In this document: positions 8,878 through 18,271 of the stretch, in pieces | Layout: each line of letters begins with the position of its first letter | Position numbering within the stretch: the stretch's first letter is position 1 | Origin: Verrucomicrobiota bacterium | GTDB lineage: Bacteria; Verrucomicrobiota; Verrucomicrobiia; Opitutales; Opitutaceae | Direction of reading: 5' to 3' | Assembly: GCA_016235555.1 (NCBI GenBank) | Contig: JACRKC010000120.1 | Location: 1-45,345, forward strand | DNA: 45,345 bases | Notes under the pieces: model-generated | What the model was told of the DNA's origin: nothing | The model's input: only the letters and a program-made list of their open reading frames with translations | Databases searched by the model: none | Position numbers and translations under genes: made by a program

Positions 8878-11800
8878 TCAGGAGGCGGTCGGTTGCGGTT
8901 TCGGAGCGGCGGGCGCGGCCGGGGCGGCGGCGGGTGCCGGCGCGGCGTGGCCGTTGCCCTGGGCCGGGGCCGGCGCGGCGAGGTGCTGGTAGAGCGCGTA
9001 GTGCTGGCGCACCTGCGTCTGCGCCTGCGCGGCGAGATCGGCGGCGCGGCCGGGCGCGATGTTCTTGAGGATGCCGAAGCGCGTCTCGTTGGCCATGAAC
9101 TTGTCGAGGCCGATCTTGGGCGCGGGCGAGTCGAGCTTGAGCGCGACCTCGCCCTTGGCGGCCAGGCGCGGATCGAAGCGGAAGAGCGGCCAGTAGCCGG
9201 AGTCGACCGCGAGTTTCTGCTGCTCGAGGCCGAGGTGCAGGCCGTAACCGTGCGCGATGCAGTGCGAGTAGGCGATGACGAGCGCGGGGCCGTCGTAGGC
9301 CTCGGCTTCGCGGAGCGCGGCGATGGTCTGGCTGTCCTTCGCGCCGAACGCGATGCGGGCCACATAGACGTGCCCGTATTGCATGGCGATGAGGGCGAGG
9401 TCCTTCTTGGCGATGGCCTTGCCGCCGGCGGCGAACTTGGCGACGGCGCCCATCGGCGTGGACTTCGAGGACTGGCCGCCGGTGTTGGAGTAAACCTCCG
9501 TGTCGAGGACGAGCACCTTGACGTTGGCGCCGGAGGCGAGCACGTGGTCGAGGCCGCCGTAGCCGATGTCGTAGGCCCAGCCGTCGCCGCCGATGATCCA
9601 GGTGGATTTGCGCACGAGATCGTCGGCGACGGCGAGGAGCCGCGGGACGTTCGGGTCGCGCACGGTGGCGAGTTTTTCCTTCAACGTGACGACCAGCGCG
9701 CGTTGGGCGGCGATGCCCGCCTCCGTGGTCTGGTCGGCCTCGAGGAGCTGCTGGGCGAGGGTGTCGCCGACCTGCGGGGCGAGTTTCGCGAGGAGTTCGC
9801 GGGCGGTCTTCCTGCGTTGCTCGACGGCGAGATGGAGGCCGAGGCCGAACTCGGCGTTGTCCTCGAAGAGCGAGTTGGCCCAGGTCGGACCGCGGCCGTT
9901 GCTGTCGGTGCAATAGGGCGTGGTCGGGAGGTTGCCGCCGTAGATGGAGGAGCAGCCGGTGGCGTTGGCGATGAGCAGGCGATCGCCGACGAGCTGGGTG
10001 AGGAGCTTCAGGTAAGGCGTTTCGCCGCAGCCGAGACACGCGCCGGAGAACTCGATGAGCGGCGTCATGAACTGCGTGCCCTTGACCGTGGTGGTGTCGA
10101 GCTTGGTGCGGTCGGGATCGGGCAGCTTGGTGAAGAAGTCCCAGTTGGCCTTGTCCGTCGCGAGGCGCGGCGGCTGGGCGACCATGTCGAGGGCCTTGTG
10201 GCGGGGGTTGGTCTTGTCCTTCGCCGGGCAGACCTGGACGCAGAGCGTGCAGCCGGTGCAGTCCTCGGGCGCAACCTGGATGGTGTAGCGCTGGTCCTTG
10301 AATTCGTTCGAGCGGAAGGGCACCGAAACGAAATCCTTCGGGGCATCGGCGACGGCGCCGGCCGGGAAGAACTTGGCGCGGATGGCCGCGTGCGGGCAGA
10401 CGAGCGCGCACTTGTTGCACTGGATGCAGAGCGAGGCGTCCCACGCCGGCACTTCGAGCGCGATGTTGCGCTTCTCGAAGCGGGCCGTGCCGGTGGGCCA
10501 GCAGCCGTCGACGGGCATCGCGCTGACGGGCATGAGGTCGCCCTCCTCGGCGAGGAGACGCGCGGTGACTTTCTGGACGAACTCGGGCGCGCCCGGGTAG
10601 GTGGGCGGGATGGTCGCGACAGCGTCGGTGTCCTCCTGGGCGGGGAGTTTGACTTCGTGCAGGCCGGCGAGCGCGGCGTCGACCGCGGCGTAGTTCATCT
10701 TGACGATCTGCTCACCCTTGCGGCCGTAGGTCTTCTCGATGGCTTTCTTGATCTGTTTGATCGCTTCGTCCTGCGGGAGGACGCCGGAGAGGGCGAAGAA
10801 ACAGGTCTGCAACACGGTGTTGGTGCGGCGGCCCATGCCGCTCGCCTGCGCAACCGCGGTGGCGTCGATGACGTAGAGGCGGAGTTTTTTCGCGATGAGT
10901 TTGGACTGCCAGTCGCGCGGGAGTTTTTTCCAGGTTTCCTCCGGGCCGAAGGGCGAGTTGATCAGGACGGTGGCGCCGGGCGCGGCGTATTTGAGCACGT
11001 CGGCGCGGCCGACAAAGCTGAACTGGCTGCACGCGACGAAGTCGGCCTGCGAGATGAGATAGGGCGCACGGATCGGCCGCGGGCCGAAACGCAGGTGCGA
11101 GGTCGTCATCGAGCCCGATTTCTTCGAGTCGTAGACGAAGTAGCCCTGGGCGTAGTTGTCGGTCTGCTCGCCGATGATTTTGATCGAGTTCTTGTTGGCG
11201 CCCACGGTGCCATCGGCGCCGAGGCCGACGAACACGCAGCGGCGCACGTCACCGGCCTCGAGGTTGAAGTCCGCCTCGAACGGCAGCGACGTGCCGGTCA
11301 CATCGTCGAGGATGCCGACCGTGAAATGGTTCTGCGGCTCCCACTGGGCGAGGTGCTTGAAGACGGCCTTCACCATGCCGGGCGTGAATTCCTTCGAGCC
11401 GAGGCCGTAGCGGCCGCCGACGACGCGGGGCGAGCCAGCGAGCGGCGAGCGGCCCTCGGCGAGGGCGCCGACGACGTTGAGGTAGAGCGGTTCGCCGAGC
11501 GAGCCGGGCTCCTTGGTGCGGTCGAGCGCGGCGATGGCCTTGACGGTCTTGGGCAGCGCCGCGAGGAACGATTTGACGTGGAAAGGATGGAAGAGGCGGA
11601 CGCAAACGACGCCGACTTTCTCACCGTGAGCGTTGAGCCAGTCGACCGTTTCGGCGATCGTCTCGACACTGCTGCCCATCGCGACGACCACACGTTCCGC
11701 CTCCGGGTGCCCGTGATAGTCGAACAGATGGTAGCTCCGGCCGGTGACGGCGGCCAGTTTGTCCATCGTCGCCTGCACGGCGCCGGGCAGCTCCTCGTAA

Positions 11801-12519
11801 AACCGATTCACGGCCTCGCGGCCTTGGAAATAGACGTCGGGATTCTGGGCGGTGCCGCGCAGCGTGGGGCGGTCGGGCGTCATCGCCCGGGCGCGGAAGG
11901 CGGCGATGTGTTGTTCATCGATGACGGCGCGCAGATCGTCGTCGGACAACTGGGCGATTTTCTGGACTTCGTGCGAGGTGCGGAACCCGTCGAAGAAATG
12001 GATGAACGGCAGGCTGGCGCGGTAGCTGGCGGCGTGGGCGACGAGGGCGAGGTCGTGGGCTTCCTGGGCGTTGGAGCTGGCGAGCAGGCAGGCGCCGGTG
12101 GCGCGGCAGGACATGACATCCTGATGGTCGCCGAAGATCGACAGGCCCTGAGCCGCGAGGGCGCGGGCGCTCACGTGGAGGGTGAGCGGCATGAGTTCGC
12201 CGGCGATCTTGTAGAGATTGGGGATCATCAGCAGGAGGCCCTGCGAAGCGGTGAACGTGGTGGTGAGCGCCCCGCCGAGGAGGCCACCGTGCACCGTGCC
12301 GGCGGCGCCGCCTTCGGACTGCATTTCGACGACACGCGGCACCTCACCCCAGAGGTTCTTCTTATTGAGCGCGGCCCACTCATCGCAGGTTTCGGCCATG
12401 TTGGACGAGGGCGTGATCGGGTAGATGGCGATCAGCTCGTTGAGCCGAAAGGCGGTGGAAGCGACGGCTTCGCTGCCATCGCAGGTGATGAAGTTGGCTT
12501 TGCGGCCGGTAGATTTCAT
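8878..12519 (-). CDS. nifJ: Pyruvate:ferredoxin (flavodoxin) oxidoreductase
   Basis: This enzyme oxidises pyruvate and CoA to acetyl-CoA and CO2, reducing ferredoxin or flavodoxin. The single 1213-residue chain shows all expected parts: the alpha domain (IYPITPSSNMAE near residue 30), the gamma/CoA regions, two ferredoxin-type clusters (CIQCNKCALVCP near 695, CTGCTLCVQVCP near 752), and the TPP-binding beta domain with cluster cysteines (CLGCGE near 828) and GDGWAYDIGYGG near 976, followed by SNTGGQSSKSTP. The start at 12519 gives MKSTGRKANFITCDG, the normal family start; an upstream open extension to 12657 is rejected. An unusual tail of about 30 residues rich in Ala and Pro ends the protein. 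The DHOD-like gene follows on the same strand. It suggests an anaerobic or microaerobic metabolism. Confidence 0.95.
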   Translation of the reverse strand: MKSTGRKANFITCDGSEAVASTAFRLNELIAIYPITPSSNMAETCDEWAALNKKNLWGEVPRVVEMQSEGGAAGTVHGGLLGGALTTTFTASQGLLLMIPNLYKIAGELMPLTLHVSARALAAQGLSIFGDHQDVMSCRATGACLLASSNAQEAHDLALVAHAASYRASLPFIHFFDGFRTSHEVQKIAQLSDDDLRAVIDEQHIAAFRARAMTPDRPTLRGTAQNPDVYFQGREAVNRFYEELPGAVQATMDKLAAVTGRSYHLFDYHGHPEAERVVVAMGSSVETIAETVDWLNAHGEKVGVVCVRLFHPFHVKSFLAALPKTVKAIAALDRTKEPGSLGEPLYLNVVGALAEGRSPLAGSPRVVGGRYGLGSKEFTPGMVKAVFKHLAQWEPQNHFTVGILDDVTGTSLPFEADFNLEAGDVRRCVFVGLGADGTVGANKNSIKIIGEQTDNYAQGYFVYDSKKSGSMTTSHLRFGPRPIRAPYLISQADFVACSQFSFVGRADVLKYAAPGATVLINSPFGPEETWKKLPRDWQSKLIAKKLRLYVIDATAVAQASGMGRRTNTVLQTCFFALSGVLPQDEAIKQIKKAIEKTYGRKGEQIVKMNYAAVDAALAGLHEVKLPAQEDTDAVATIPPTYPGAPEFVQKVTARLLAEEGDLMPVSAMPVDGCWPTGTARFEKRNIALEVPAWDASLCIQCNKCALVCPHAAIRAKFFPAGAVADAPKDFVSVPFRSNEFKDQRYTIQVAPEDCTGCTLCVQVCPAKDKTNPRHKALDMVAQPPRLATDKANWDFFTKLPDPDRTKLDTTTVKGTQFMTPLIEFSGACLGCGETPYLKLLTQLVGDRLLIANATGCSSIYGGNLPTTPYCTDSNGRGPTWANSLFEDNAEFGLGLHLAVEQRRKTARELLAKLAPQVGDTLAQQLLEADQTTEAGIAAQRALVVTLKEKLATVRDPNVPRLLAVADDLVRKSTWIIGGDGWAYDIGYGGLDHVLASGANVKVLVLDTEVYSNTGGQSSKSTPMGAVAKFAAGGKAIAKKDLALIAMQYGHVYVARIAFGAKDSQTIAALREAEAYDGPALVIAYSHCIAHGYGLHLGLEQQKLAVDSGYWPLFRFDPRLAAKGEVALKLDSPAPKIGLDKFMANETRFGILKNIAPGRAADLAAQAQTQVRQHYALYQHLAAPAPAQGNGHAAPAPAAAPAAPAAPKPQPTAS

Positions 12520-12579
12520 GCCAAGGGAACGCCGTGCAGCGATCAGGGCCGCTAGGCGTGAGGAGCATGATGCCAAGGA

Positions 12580-12600
12580 ATGCGCAGCCGGGCTGCGCAT
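12580..12600. repeat. Perfect palindrome in the nifJ upstream region
   Basis: ATGCGCAGCC and GGCTGCGCAT meet at a single central G, giving a 21-bp palindrome about 60 bp upstream of the nifJ start. It could be an operator or an mRNA hairpin in the leader; no known regulator site is recognised. Confidence 0.6.
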
Positions 12601-12658
12601 GGTTTGGCTAGTTGCGCGCAGGAGTTGCGGGATGACTGGCGAATGAACGTCCGCCAAG

Positions 12659-12760
12659 GTGGGGCCGGCTCTCCGAGCCGGCCTGGGTTTGGGCGACGCA
12701 CCACCCTTGCCCGTGAAACTGATGACGAAAATCCAGGGCGGCTCGGAGAGCCGCCCCTAC
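12659..12760. repeat. GTAG-headed hairpin pair ending the amidohydrolase gene
   Basis: The right hairpin (12736-12760, read on -) is GTAG then GGGCGGCTC-TC-GAGCCGCCC-like perfect pairing. The left partner (12659-12683, read on +) has the same design but begins GTGG. The TAG of the right GTAG is the stop codon of the amidohydrolase at 12757. Confidence 0.8.
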
Positions 12761-14343
12761 CGAGTCGGCACATGCCGCAGCACGCGGCCGCCGCGGGCGG
12801 TGGTGAACCGGCCGGCGTCGACAGTCACGACGCCGTTGACGATCACGAAGGGGATGCCCTCGGGATAGGCGTGAGGTTTTTCGAAGGTTGCGGTGTCGCG
12901 GACGGTCGCGGAGTCGAACACGATGAGGTCGGCCTGCAGGCCTTCGGCGACGCGGCCGCGGTCGGCGAGGCCGAGGCGGCGGGCGGGCAGCGAGGTCATT
13001 TTCGCGAGCGCGCTCTCGAGCGTGATCGTGTGCCGCTCGCGCACGTAGCGCGCGAGCACGCGCGGAAACGTCCCGTAGCACCGCGGGTGCGGCGACTCCT
13101 CGCCCGGGCGCGAGAGCCGTCCGTCCGACGCGATCATCGCCTGCGGATGGCGGATGATGCGCTCGACGTCGTCCTCGTGGATCGCGTGATAGATGCAACT
13201 CGCGCCGCCGTTGAGCTGGCCCTCGATCACGAGGTCGGCGCCGTTTTCGGGTGTCGGAGCGAGACTACGTTGCGTGCACCAGTCGAAGAGCGTCTTGCCC
13301 TCAAGGTCGCGTTTCCACGCCACCGCCGAGAACTGGATGTTGCGTAAATCGCCGCCGCCGCGGTCGGTGAGGATCGCGTTGACGATGTCGGCTTTCATTT
13401 TTGCGCGCTGGGTGGGGTCGGCGACGCGGGCGCGATAGGAATCGCGACCGCCCTCGAGCGCCCATGACGGGATGAGCACGGAGAGGCCGGTGTGGCTCGC
13501 GGTGTAGGGGTAGACGTCGACCATGACGTCGAGGCCCTCGGCGCGCGCGGCGTCGACGAGTGCGAGGGTTTTCACGCTGTTGCCCCACGAGGGCTTGCCG
13601 ATGGCCTTGTGGTGCGTGAGCACGACGGGGATGCGCGCGTCGCGTCCGATGGTGATCGCCTCGGTCACGGCGGGGAGGAGACCGAGCCCTTCCTCGCGCA
13701 GGTGCGAGGTGTAGATGCCGCCCGCCCCGGCGGCGACGCGCGAGAGCGCGACGATCTCGGCGGTTTTGGAAAACGTGCCGGGCAGGTATTTGAGTCCGGT
13801 GGAGAGCCCGAACGCGCCGTCGCGCATCGCTTGGGCGACGAGGGCCTTCATCTGGTCGAGCTCCGCGGGCGTGGGATCGCGGTCGACGAGTTTCATCACG
13901 GTGCTGCGGATCGTGCCCTGGCCGACGAGGTAGGCGGCGTTGGCGCCGAGGGGGAGTTTTTCCAGGCGCGCGAGAAACGGGCCGAGCGGCAGCGCCGAGC
14001 TGCCGTCGGGGCCGCCGAGCAGGGTCGTCACGCCCTGCCGCACGGCGCTCTCGCAATCAGGCAGGCGCTCGATCGGTTCGATGTGGGCGTGCAAGTCGAT
14101 GAACCCGGGCGCAACCGCGAGGCCGCGCGCGTCGATGCGCCGCGTGGCGGTGGCGGCCGAAAGATCGCCGATCCGGGCGATGCGGCCGCCACGCACACCG
14201 ACATCGGCGCGGATCGGGGCCGCGCCGGTGCCGTCGTAGACCGAGCCACCGGCGACGATGAGGTCGTAGGCGGGCTCGGCGGCGCGGGAGAGGGCGAGGG
14301 CAAGGAGCGTGACGGGGAAAACGCGAGCGGGGGATAGGCGCAT
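12757..14343 (-). CDS. Secreted amidohydrolase (N-acyl-D-amino-acid deacylase / D-aminoacylase family)
   Basis: From ATG 14343 the product is 528 residues with a signal peptide (ARVFPVTLLALALSRAAEP). Metal-site motifs of the amidohydrolase superfamily follow in order: GFIDLHAHIE near residue 79, YTSHLREEG near 212, VVLTHHKAIG near 238, and the late Asp in MIASDGRLSRPG near 404. YDLIVAGGSVYDGTG and the closing DLIVFDSATV / VIVNGVV are the usual N- and C-terminal strands. These enzymes hydrolyse N-acyl-D-amino acids or related amides; the exact substrate is not predictable. An upstream open frame to 14412 runs into an intergenic repeat and is rejected. The stop codon is the TAG of a repeat hairpin. 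It is divergent from the cytochrome gene at 14499. Confidence 0.85.
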   Translation of the reverse strand: MRLSPARVFPVTLLALALSRAAEPAYDLIVAGGSVYDGTGAAPIRADVGVRGGRIARIGDLSAATATRRIDARGLAVAPGFIDLHAHIEPIERLPDCESAVRQGVTTLLGGPDGSSALPLGPFLARLEKLPLGANAAYLVGQGTIRSTVMKLVDRDPTPAELDQMKALVAQAMRDGAFGLSTGLKYLPGTFSKTAEIVALSRVAAGAGGIYTSHLREEGLGLLPAVTEAITIGRDARIPVVLTHHKAIGKPSWGNSVKTLALVDAARAEGLDVMVDVYPYTASHTGLSVLIPSWALEGGRDSYRARVADPTQRAKMKADIVNAILTDRGGGDLRNIQFSAVAWKRDLEGKTLFDWCTQRSLAPTPENGADLVIEGQLNGGASCIYHAIHEDDVERIIRHPQAMIASDGRLSRPGEESPHPRCYGTFPRVLARYVRERHTITLESALAKMTSLPARRLGLADRGRVAEGLQADLIVFDSATVRDTATFEKPHAYPEGIPFVIVNGVVTVDAGRFTTARGGRVLRHVPTR

Positions 14344-14366
14344 GGCGGAGCGGGTGGGGTGAGTTT

Positions 14367-14433
14367 GTAGCCCCGGCTTCAGCCGGAACGAAGCACGAAA
14401 AGGCTCAAGCATTCCGGCTGAAGCCGGGGCTAC
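14367..14433. repeat. GTAG-headed inverted repeat pair between divergent genes
   Basis: Hairpins at 14367-14388 (+) and 14412-14433 (-) are inverse copies: GTAGCCCCGGCTTCAGCCGG. Each can fold as CCGGCT-TC-AGCCGG. The pair lies in the 155-bp divergent promoter region between the amidohydrolase and the cytochrome gene, so it may affect expression of either. Confidence 0.8.
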
Positions 14434-14498
14434 GAACTCAGGCCGAGTTTTCGGGTGGGCAAGCTGCCGTTGGCGCTCATGATCCGTTCGCCCCTCCT

Positions 14499-17400
14499 AT
14501 GCGCATGACGTTTCCCCACGGTCTTTCGATTTCCGCATTGTTTCTCGGCGCGATCGCGTGTTTCGCCGCGCAGCCGGCCGGCCCCGCCGCCAACGACGAG
14601 GTGCGCAAGGTCATGGAGACGTTTGTCGGGCGCGGCGCGATGAACGACGGGTCGCGGGCGCGCTCGCCGACCGAAGCGATGGCGGCGCTCAAGCTCCGCG
14701 ATGGCCTCGCTATCGATCTCATCGCGAGCGAGCCGGCGGTCATGCAGCCGCTCTACCTGAGCTTCGATTCGCGCGGCCGGCTGTGGGTCGCGCAATACAT
14801 CCAGTATCAATTTCCTGCCGGCCTGAGGGTCACGGCCTATGATCAGCACCTGCGGGCGCAGTTCGACAAAGTTCCCGAGCCCCCGCCACGCGGCGTGAAG
14901 GGCGTGGACAAGATCACGATTTTCGAGGACCGCGACGGCGACGGCGTCTATGAAACCCACCGCGACGTGATCACCGGCCTCAACATCGCGAGCGCTGCGA
15001 TCAAGGGCGCCGGCGGGATCTGGGTGATGAACCCGCCCTACCTTCTCTTCTATCGCGACGCCAACGACGACGACCTCCCCGACGGCGATCCCGAGGTGTG
15101 TCTGAGCGGGTTCGGGCTCGAGGACACGCACTCGGTGGCGAGCAGCCTCGCGTTCGGCCCCGACGGCTGGCTCTACGGCGCGACGGGCAGCACGACCACG
15201 GGAAACGTCAGCAGCGCCGTCACCAAAAACGTCCGCTGGTCCGGCCAGCACATCTGGCGCTATCACCCGCAGACAAAAGTCTTCGAGATCTACGCGGAGG
15301 GCGGCGGCAACACGATGAGCCTCGAAATCGATGCGCAGGGCCGGTTCTTCAGCGGCACCAACGGCACCGACCGCGGCATGCATTACGAGCAGGGCATGAG
15401 CGGCGTGAAAACGTTCGGCAAACACGGCCCGTCCGCGAATCCCTACGCGTTCGGCTACTTCGACCACATGGTCACCCAGAGCGACCGGAAGCGCTTTTCG
15501 CAGACGCTCGTGGTTTACGATGGCGACCTGATGGCGGACCGCTTTGCCGGAAAATTCGTCGCGCCGAATTCGCTGCAAAACATGGTCTACGTGAGCGCGC
15601 GCGTGTCCGACACGTCGACCTTCAAGGCGATCGACGAAGCGCCGCTGATCACGAGCAACGATCGTTGGTTCCGGCCGGTGGACATCAAGGTCGGCCCCGA
15701 CGGCGCGCTGTGGATTGCCGATTGGTATGACGCGCGTCTCTCGCACGTGAGCCCGATCGACGACTGGAGCAAGGGCGACGGGCGGATCTACCGCGTGCGA
15801 CCCGCGGGCGTCGCGCCGAAGCCCGCGAAGTTCGATCTGCACCGCGCGCCCGTGTCCGAGCTGCTCGCCTACCTCGGGCACGCCAACAAATGGTTCCGCC
15901 GCCAGGCCGCGCTCGAGCTCGCTTGGCGCGGCGAGCGCGGCGCGCTGCCCGAACTCGCGAAACGTGCCCGCGACACGAACAACACGCATGCATTCGACGC
16001 GCTGTCGGCCTTGCACATGCTCGGCGGGCTCGACGACAAGCTGGCGGCCGAGCTGTTGCGCCACCCCGATCCTTACGTGCGGCGCTGGGTGGTGCGGTGT
16101 GTGGGCGATGCGGGTGCGGTGAGCGCGCCCGCGGCGGCGGCGCTGCGCGCGCTGGCGCGCGACGAGACCCAGGCGGAGGTGCGCACGCAACTCCTCGCGA
16201 GTGCGAAGCGCCTGCCGGCGGCGGCGGGGCTGGCGATTGCGCGGGTGATGCTGGAGCGCGACGCCGATGCGGCCGACAAGCGCCTGCCGTTGCTCCTGTG
16301 GTGGGTGCTGGAGGCGCGCGCCGAGACGGATCGTTCGGCGCTGCTCGCATTTTTTGCTGAGAAGGACGTGTGGAGTTTCGCGCTCGCGCGCTCGCACGGT
16401 GCGAAGCTCCTCGCGCGCCGCTGGGCGCAGGCCGGTGGCGCGGAGAACTACGAGGCGTGCACGAAGCTCCTCGCTCTCGCCCCGCGCGAAGCCGACCGCG
16501 CGCTCGTGGTCGAGGGGATCGCGGCGGCGTTCGAAGGCGGCAGCGTGCCGCCCCTCCCGTCCGCGCTTTCCGGCGCGCTCGACGGTTATCTCAAGAGCAA
16601 GCTCGACACCGATCTCGCGCTGGCGGTGAAAACCGGCAGCGACGACGCGATCAAGCAAGCGCTTGTGATCGTGAACGACGAGCGGGCGCTGGCGGAAATG
16701 CGCATCGCGCTCGTGCGCGCCCTGGCCGAGGCGGGCAACCGCGACCTCGTGCCGGCGATGCTGCGGGCGTTCGGCCGCGCTGGCGCGATCGGGGTGAAAA
16801 AGGCCATGCTCGCGGTCGCCGCCAAGTTCGACGATGCGCGTCTGCCCAAGGCCGTGCTCGACGGCTACGAGGCGCGTTTCGCCGGCGATCCCGGGCTGCG
16901 CGATGCCGCGCATCGCATGCTCGCGAGCCGCCGCGAGTGGGCGAAGCTCATGCTCGCGGTCGTCGACCGGCACGACATCAAGCCGCGCGACGTGGCCGAC
17001 GACGTCGTGCGCCAGCTCGAACTCTACGGCGATCCGGCGATCAGCGCGCTCGTGCGCAAACACTGGCGGGCCTCGACGCTCCGGCTGAGCGCCCCGGAAA
17101 AAGTGGCGGAGTTGAAGCGCATCAAGTCGCTGCTCGGCCCCGGCGGCGACGTGGCGAAAGGCAAGGCGCACTTCGCGCAGCGCTGCGCCGCGTGTCACAA
17201 ACTCTTCGACGAAGGCGGCGCGATCGGCCCCGAGTTGACGGGCTACGAGCGCGGTAATCCGGATTTCTGGCTCGTCGCGATCCTCGACCCGAGCGCGGAG
17301 ATCCGCGAAGGCTTCGGCGCTTACTCAGTCTCCCTGAAGAACGGCCAGTCGCTGATGGGCCTGCTCAAGCGGCAGGACTCGAACGGCATCGAGATCAAAG

Positions 17401-17549
17401 ACCTCGCCGGTCAGTCGCACACGGCCAAGACCGCCGACATCGCGAGCCTCACCGCCGTGCCGGTGTCGTTGATGCCGGAGGGCCTGCTCGGCGGGATGGA
17501 TGACGCGGCGCTGAAGGACCTGTTCGCATATGTGATGCAGCCGCGGTGA
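14499..17549 (+). CDS. PVC-type haem-binding protein: beta-propeller dehydrogenase domain, HEAT-like repeats, cytochrome c
   Basis: The 1016-residue secreted protein starts with a signal peptide (LFLGAIACFAAQP). Residues about 60-450 look like the membrane-bound dehydrogenase (sorbosone/glucose dehydrogenase-like) propeller: LYLSFDSRGRLWVAQY, ITIFEDRDGDGVYE, SLAFGPDGWLYGATG, VGPDGALWIADWYD. Residues about 460-850 are helical repeats of HEAT type with many Ala/Leu. The C-terminus binds haem covalently through CAACH (Cys896, Cys899, His900), followed by the family's GAIGPELTGY and DPSAEIREGF stretches. This architecture is typical of Verrucomicrobiota and Planctomycetota. It probably oxidises a sugar or related compound in the periplasm and passes electrons to the haem; the substrate is unknown. 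Confidence 0.9.
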   Translation: MRMTFPHGLSISALFLGAIACFAAQPAGPAANDEVRKVMETFVGRGAMNDGSRARSPTEAMAALKLRDGLAIDLIASEPAVMQPLYLSFDSRGRLWVAQYIQYQFPAGLRVTAYDQHLRAQFDKVPEPPPRGVKGVDKITIFEDRDGDGVYETHRDVITGLNIASAAIKGAGGIWVMNPPYLLFYRDANDDDLPDGDPEVCLSGFGLEDTHSVASSLAFGPDGWLYGATGSTTTGNVSSAVTKNVRWSGQHIWRYHPQTKVFEIYAEGGGNTMSLEIDAQGRFFSGTNGTDRGMHYEQGMSGVKTFGKHGPSANPYAFGYFDHMVTQSDRKRFSQTLVVYDGDLMADRFAGKFVAPNSLQNMVYVSARVSDTSTFKAIDEAPLITSNDRWFRPVDIKVGPDGALWIADWYDARLSHVSPIDDWSKGDGRIYRVRPAGVAPKPAKFDLHRAPVSELLAYLGHANKWFRRQAALELAWRGERGALPELAKRARDTNNTHAFDALSALHMLGGLDDKLAAELLRHPDPYVRRWVVRCVGDAGAVSAPAAAALRALARDETQAEVRTQLLASAKRLPAAAGLAIARVMLERDADAADKRLPLLLWWVLEARAETDRSALLAFFAEKDVWSFALARSHGAKLLARRWAQAGGAENYEACTKLLALAPREADRALVVEGIAAAFEGGSVPPLPSALSGALDGYLKSKLDTDLALAVKTGSDDAIKQALVIVNDERALAEMRIALVRALAEAGNRDLVPAMLRAFGRAGAIGVKKAMLAVAAKFDDARLPKAVLDGYEARFAGDPGLRDAAHRMLASRREWAKLMLAVVDRHDIKPRDVADDVVRQLELYGDPAISALVRKHWRASTLRLSAPEKVAELKRIKSLLGPGGDVAKGKAHFAQRCAACHKLFDEGGAIGPELTGYERGNPDFWLVAILDPSAEIREGFGAYSVSLKNGQSLMGLLKRQDSNGIEIKDLAGQSHTAKTADIASLTAVPVSLMPEGLLGGMDDAALKDLFAYVMQPR

Positions 17550-17607
17550 ACGGCGGGGTTCGCAGAAAAGACTTTGCGCCGCCGTCCCGCGGGGCCACTG
17601 TTGCGCC

Positions 17608-17811
17608 ATGAGCATCGAGCAGGCACGCGCAGCGATCGCGGAGGCGGAGCGGGTGGGGTTCGACCTGAGCCTGGTGGACTGCAATCTGGCGGTCACACCG
17701 GAGGAGCGCTGCCTGAGGCACGCGGCCGCGCTGGAGTTCGCGCTCGCGCTGCGGGCCGCGGGTGAGAAACTTTATGCACGACCTGCACCTGTTGTTACAG
17801 CGGCTGGCTGA
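17608..17811 (+). CDS. Small conserved partner of the nucleotidyltransferase
   Basis: This 67-residue protein begins MSIEQARAAIAEAERVGFDL and contains VTPEERCLRHAAALEFALAL, two helices with an NLAVTPEER turn. Such small proteins are known to me as neighbours of minimal nucleotidyltransferases in PVC bacteria. Its coding region overlaps the next gene by 38 bases in another frame, which points to translational coupling. It may bind or control the nucleotidyltransferase, as in two-component toxin-antitoxin pairs; this is inferred. Confidence 0.65.
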   Translation: MSIEQARAAIAEAERVGFDLSLVDCNLAVTPEERCLRHAAALEFALALRAAGEKLYARPAPVVTAAG

Positions 17812-18262
17812 CGAGGGCGTGGATTTCGTGGTGGTGGGCGGCTATGCGGGAATGATCCACGGCTCGGCGCTCGTCACCCAGGATGTCGATGTGTGCGCCG
17901 TGCTGTCGGCCGAGAACGTGGAAAAAATCCGCCGCGCCTTCGCGGACATCCACCCGGTGCATCGGCAGACTCATCGCCTGCTGTCTTTTTTGGAACACCC
18001 TGCGCCCGGGCAGCCGCCGGTGAACCTCTATCTGCGCACGGACAAAGGCGCCATCGATATCTTGTCTTCCATCCTCGGCATCGGCGACTTCGAGCGGCTG
18101 CGCAAGAACGCCGTCGATCTTCCCATGTTCGACCGAACCTATCCGGTGATCTCAATCGAGGATCTGATCGCGGCCAAGGAGGCGGTCGGGCGCGACAAGG
18201 ACTTGCTCGCGGCGAAGGAGCTGCGCGCCATCGCGGCGAAGCGGCGGCTGGCGGAAGGCTGA
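17774..18262 (+). CDS. Minimal nucleotidyltransferase (AbiEii/MNT-like fold)
   Basis: From ATG 17774 the product has 162 residues; a GTG at 17762 would add four. GGTGAG lies a suitable distance before the ATG. The core motif is VDFVVVGGYAGMIHGSA followed by VTQDVDV: the GG...G signature and the paired catalytic Asp37 and Asp39 of the polymerase-beta superfamily. A third strand (GAIDILSSI) supplies a further Asp, and IEDLIAAKEAVGRDKDLLAA is the usual C-terminal helix of this group. It may modify tRNA or protein with a nucleotide, and many homologues act in toxin-antitoxin or abortive systems. It overlaps the small upstream gene. Confidence 0.8.
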   Translation: MHDLHLLLQRLADEGVDFVVVGGYAGMIHGSALVTQDVDVCAVLSAENVEKIRRAFADIHPVHRQTHRLLSFLEHPAPGQPPVNLYLRTDKGAIDILSSILGIGDFERLRKNAVDLPMFDRTYPVISIEDLIAAKEAVGRDKDLLAAKELRAIAAKRRLAEG

Positions 18263-18271
18263 ACGTCCCGC

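Noticed and set aside
6540-9365. Reading of the TlpA-like protein as the end of a 941-residue protein
   Set aside because: The frame upstream of 7664 runs antisense-like through nifJ and the DHOD-like gene out of frame; a signal peptide begins at 7664.
8893-12555. Open + strand frame of about 1220 codons opposite nifJ
   Set aside because: Glu/Gly/Arg-biased shadow of the nifJ coding strand, without any family motif.
14430-17198. Open - strand frame of about 920 codons opposite the haem CxxCH protein gene
   Set aside because: Antisense shadow: Arg/His-rich composition, no motif, and the + strand gene is fully supported.
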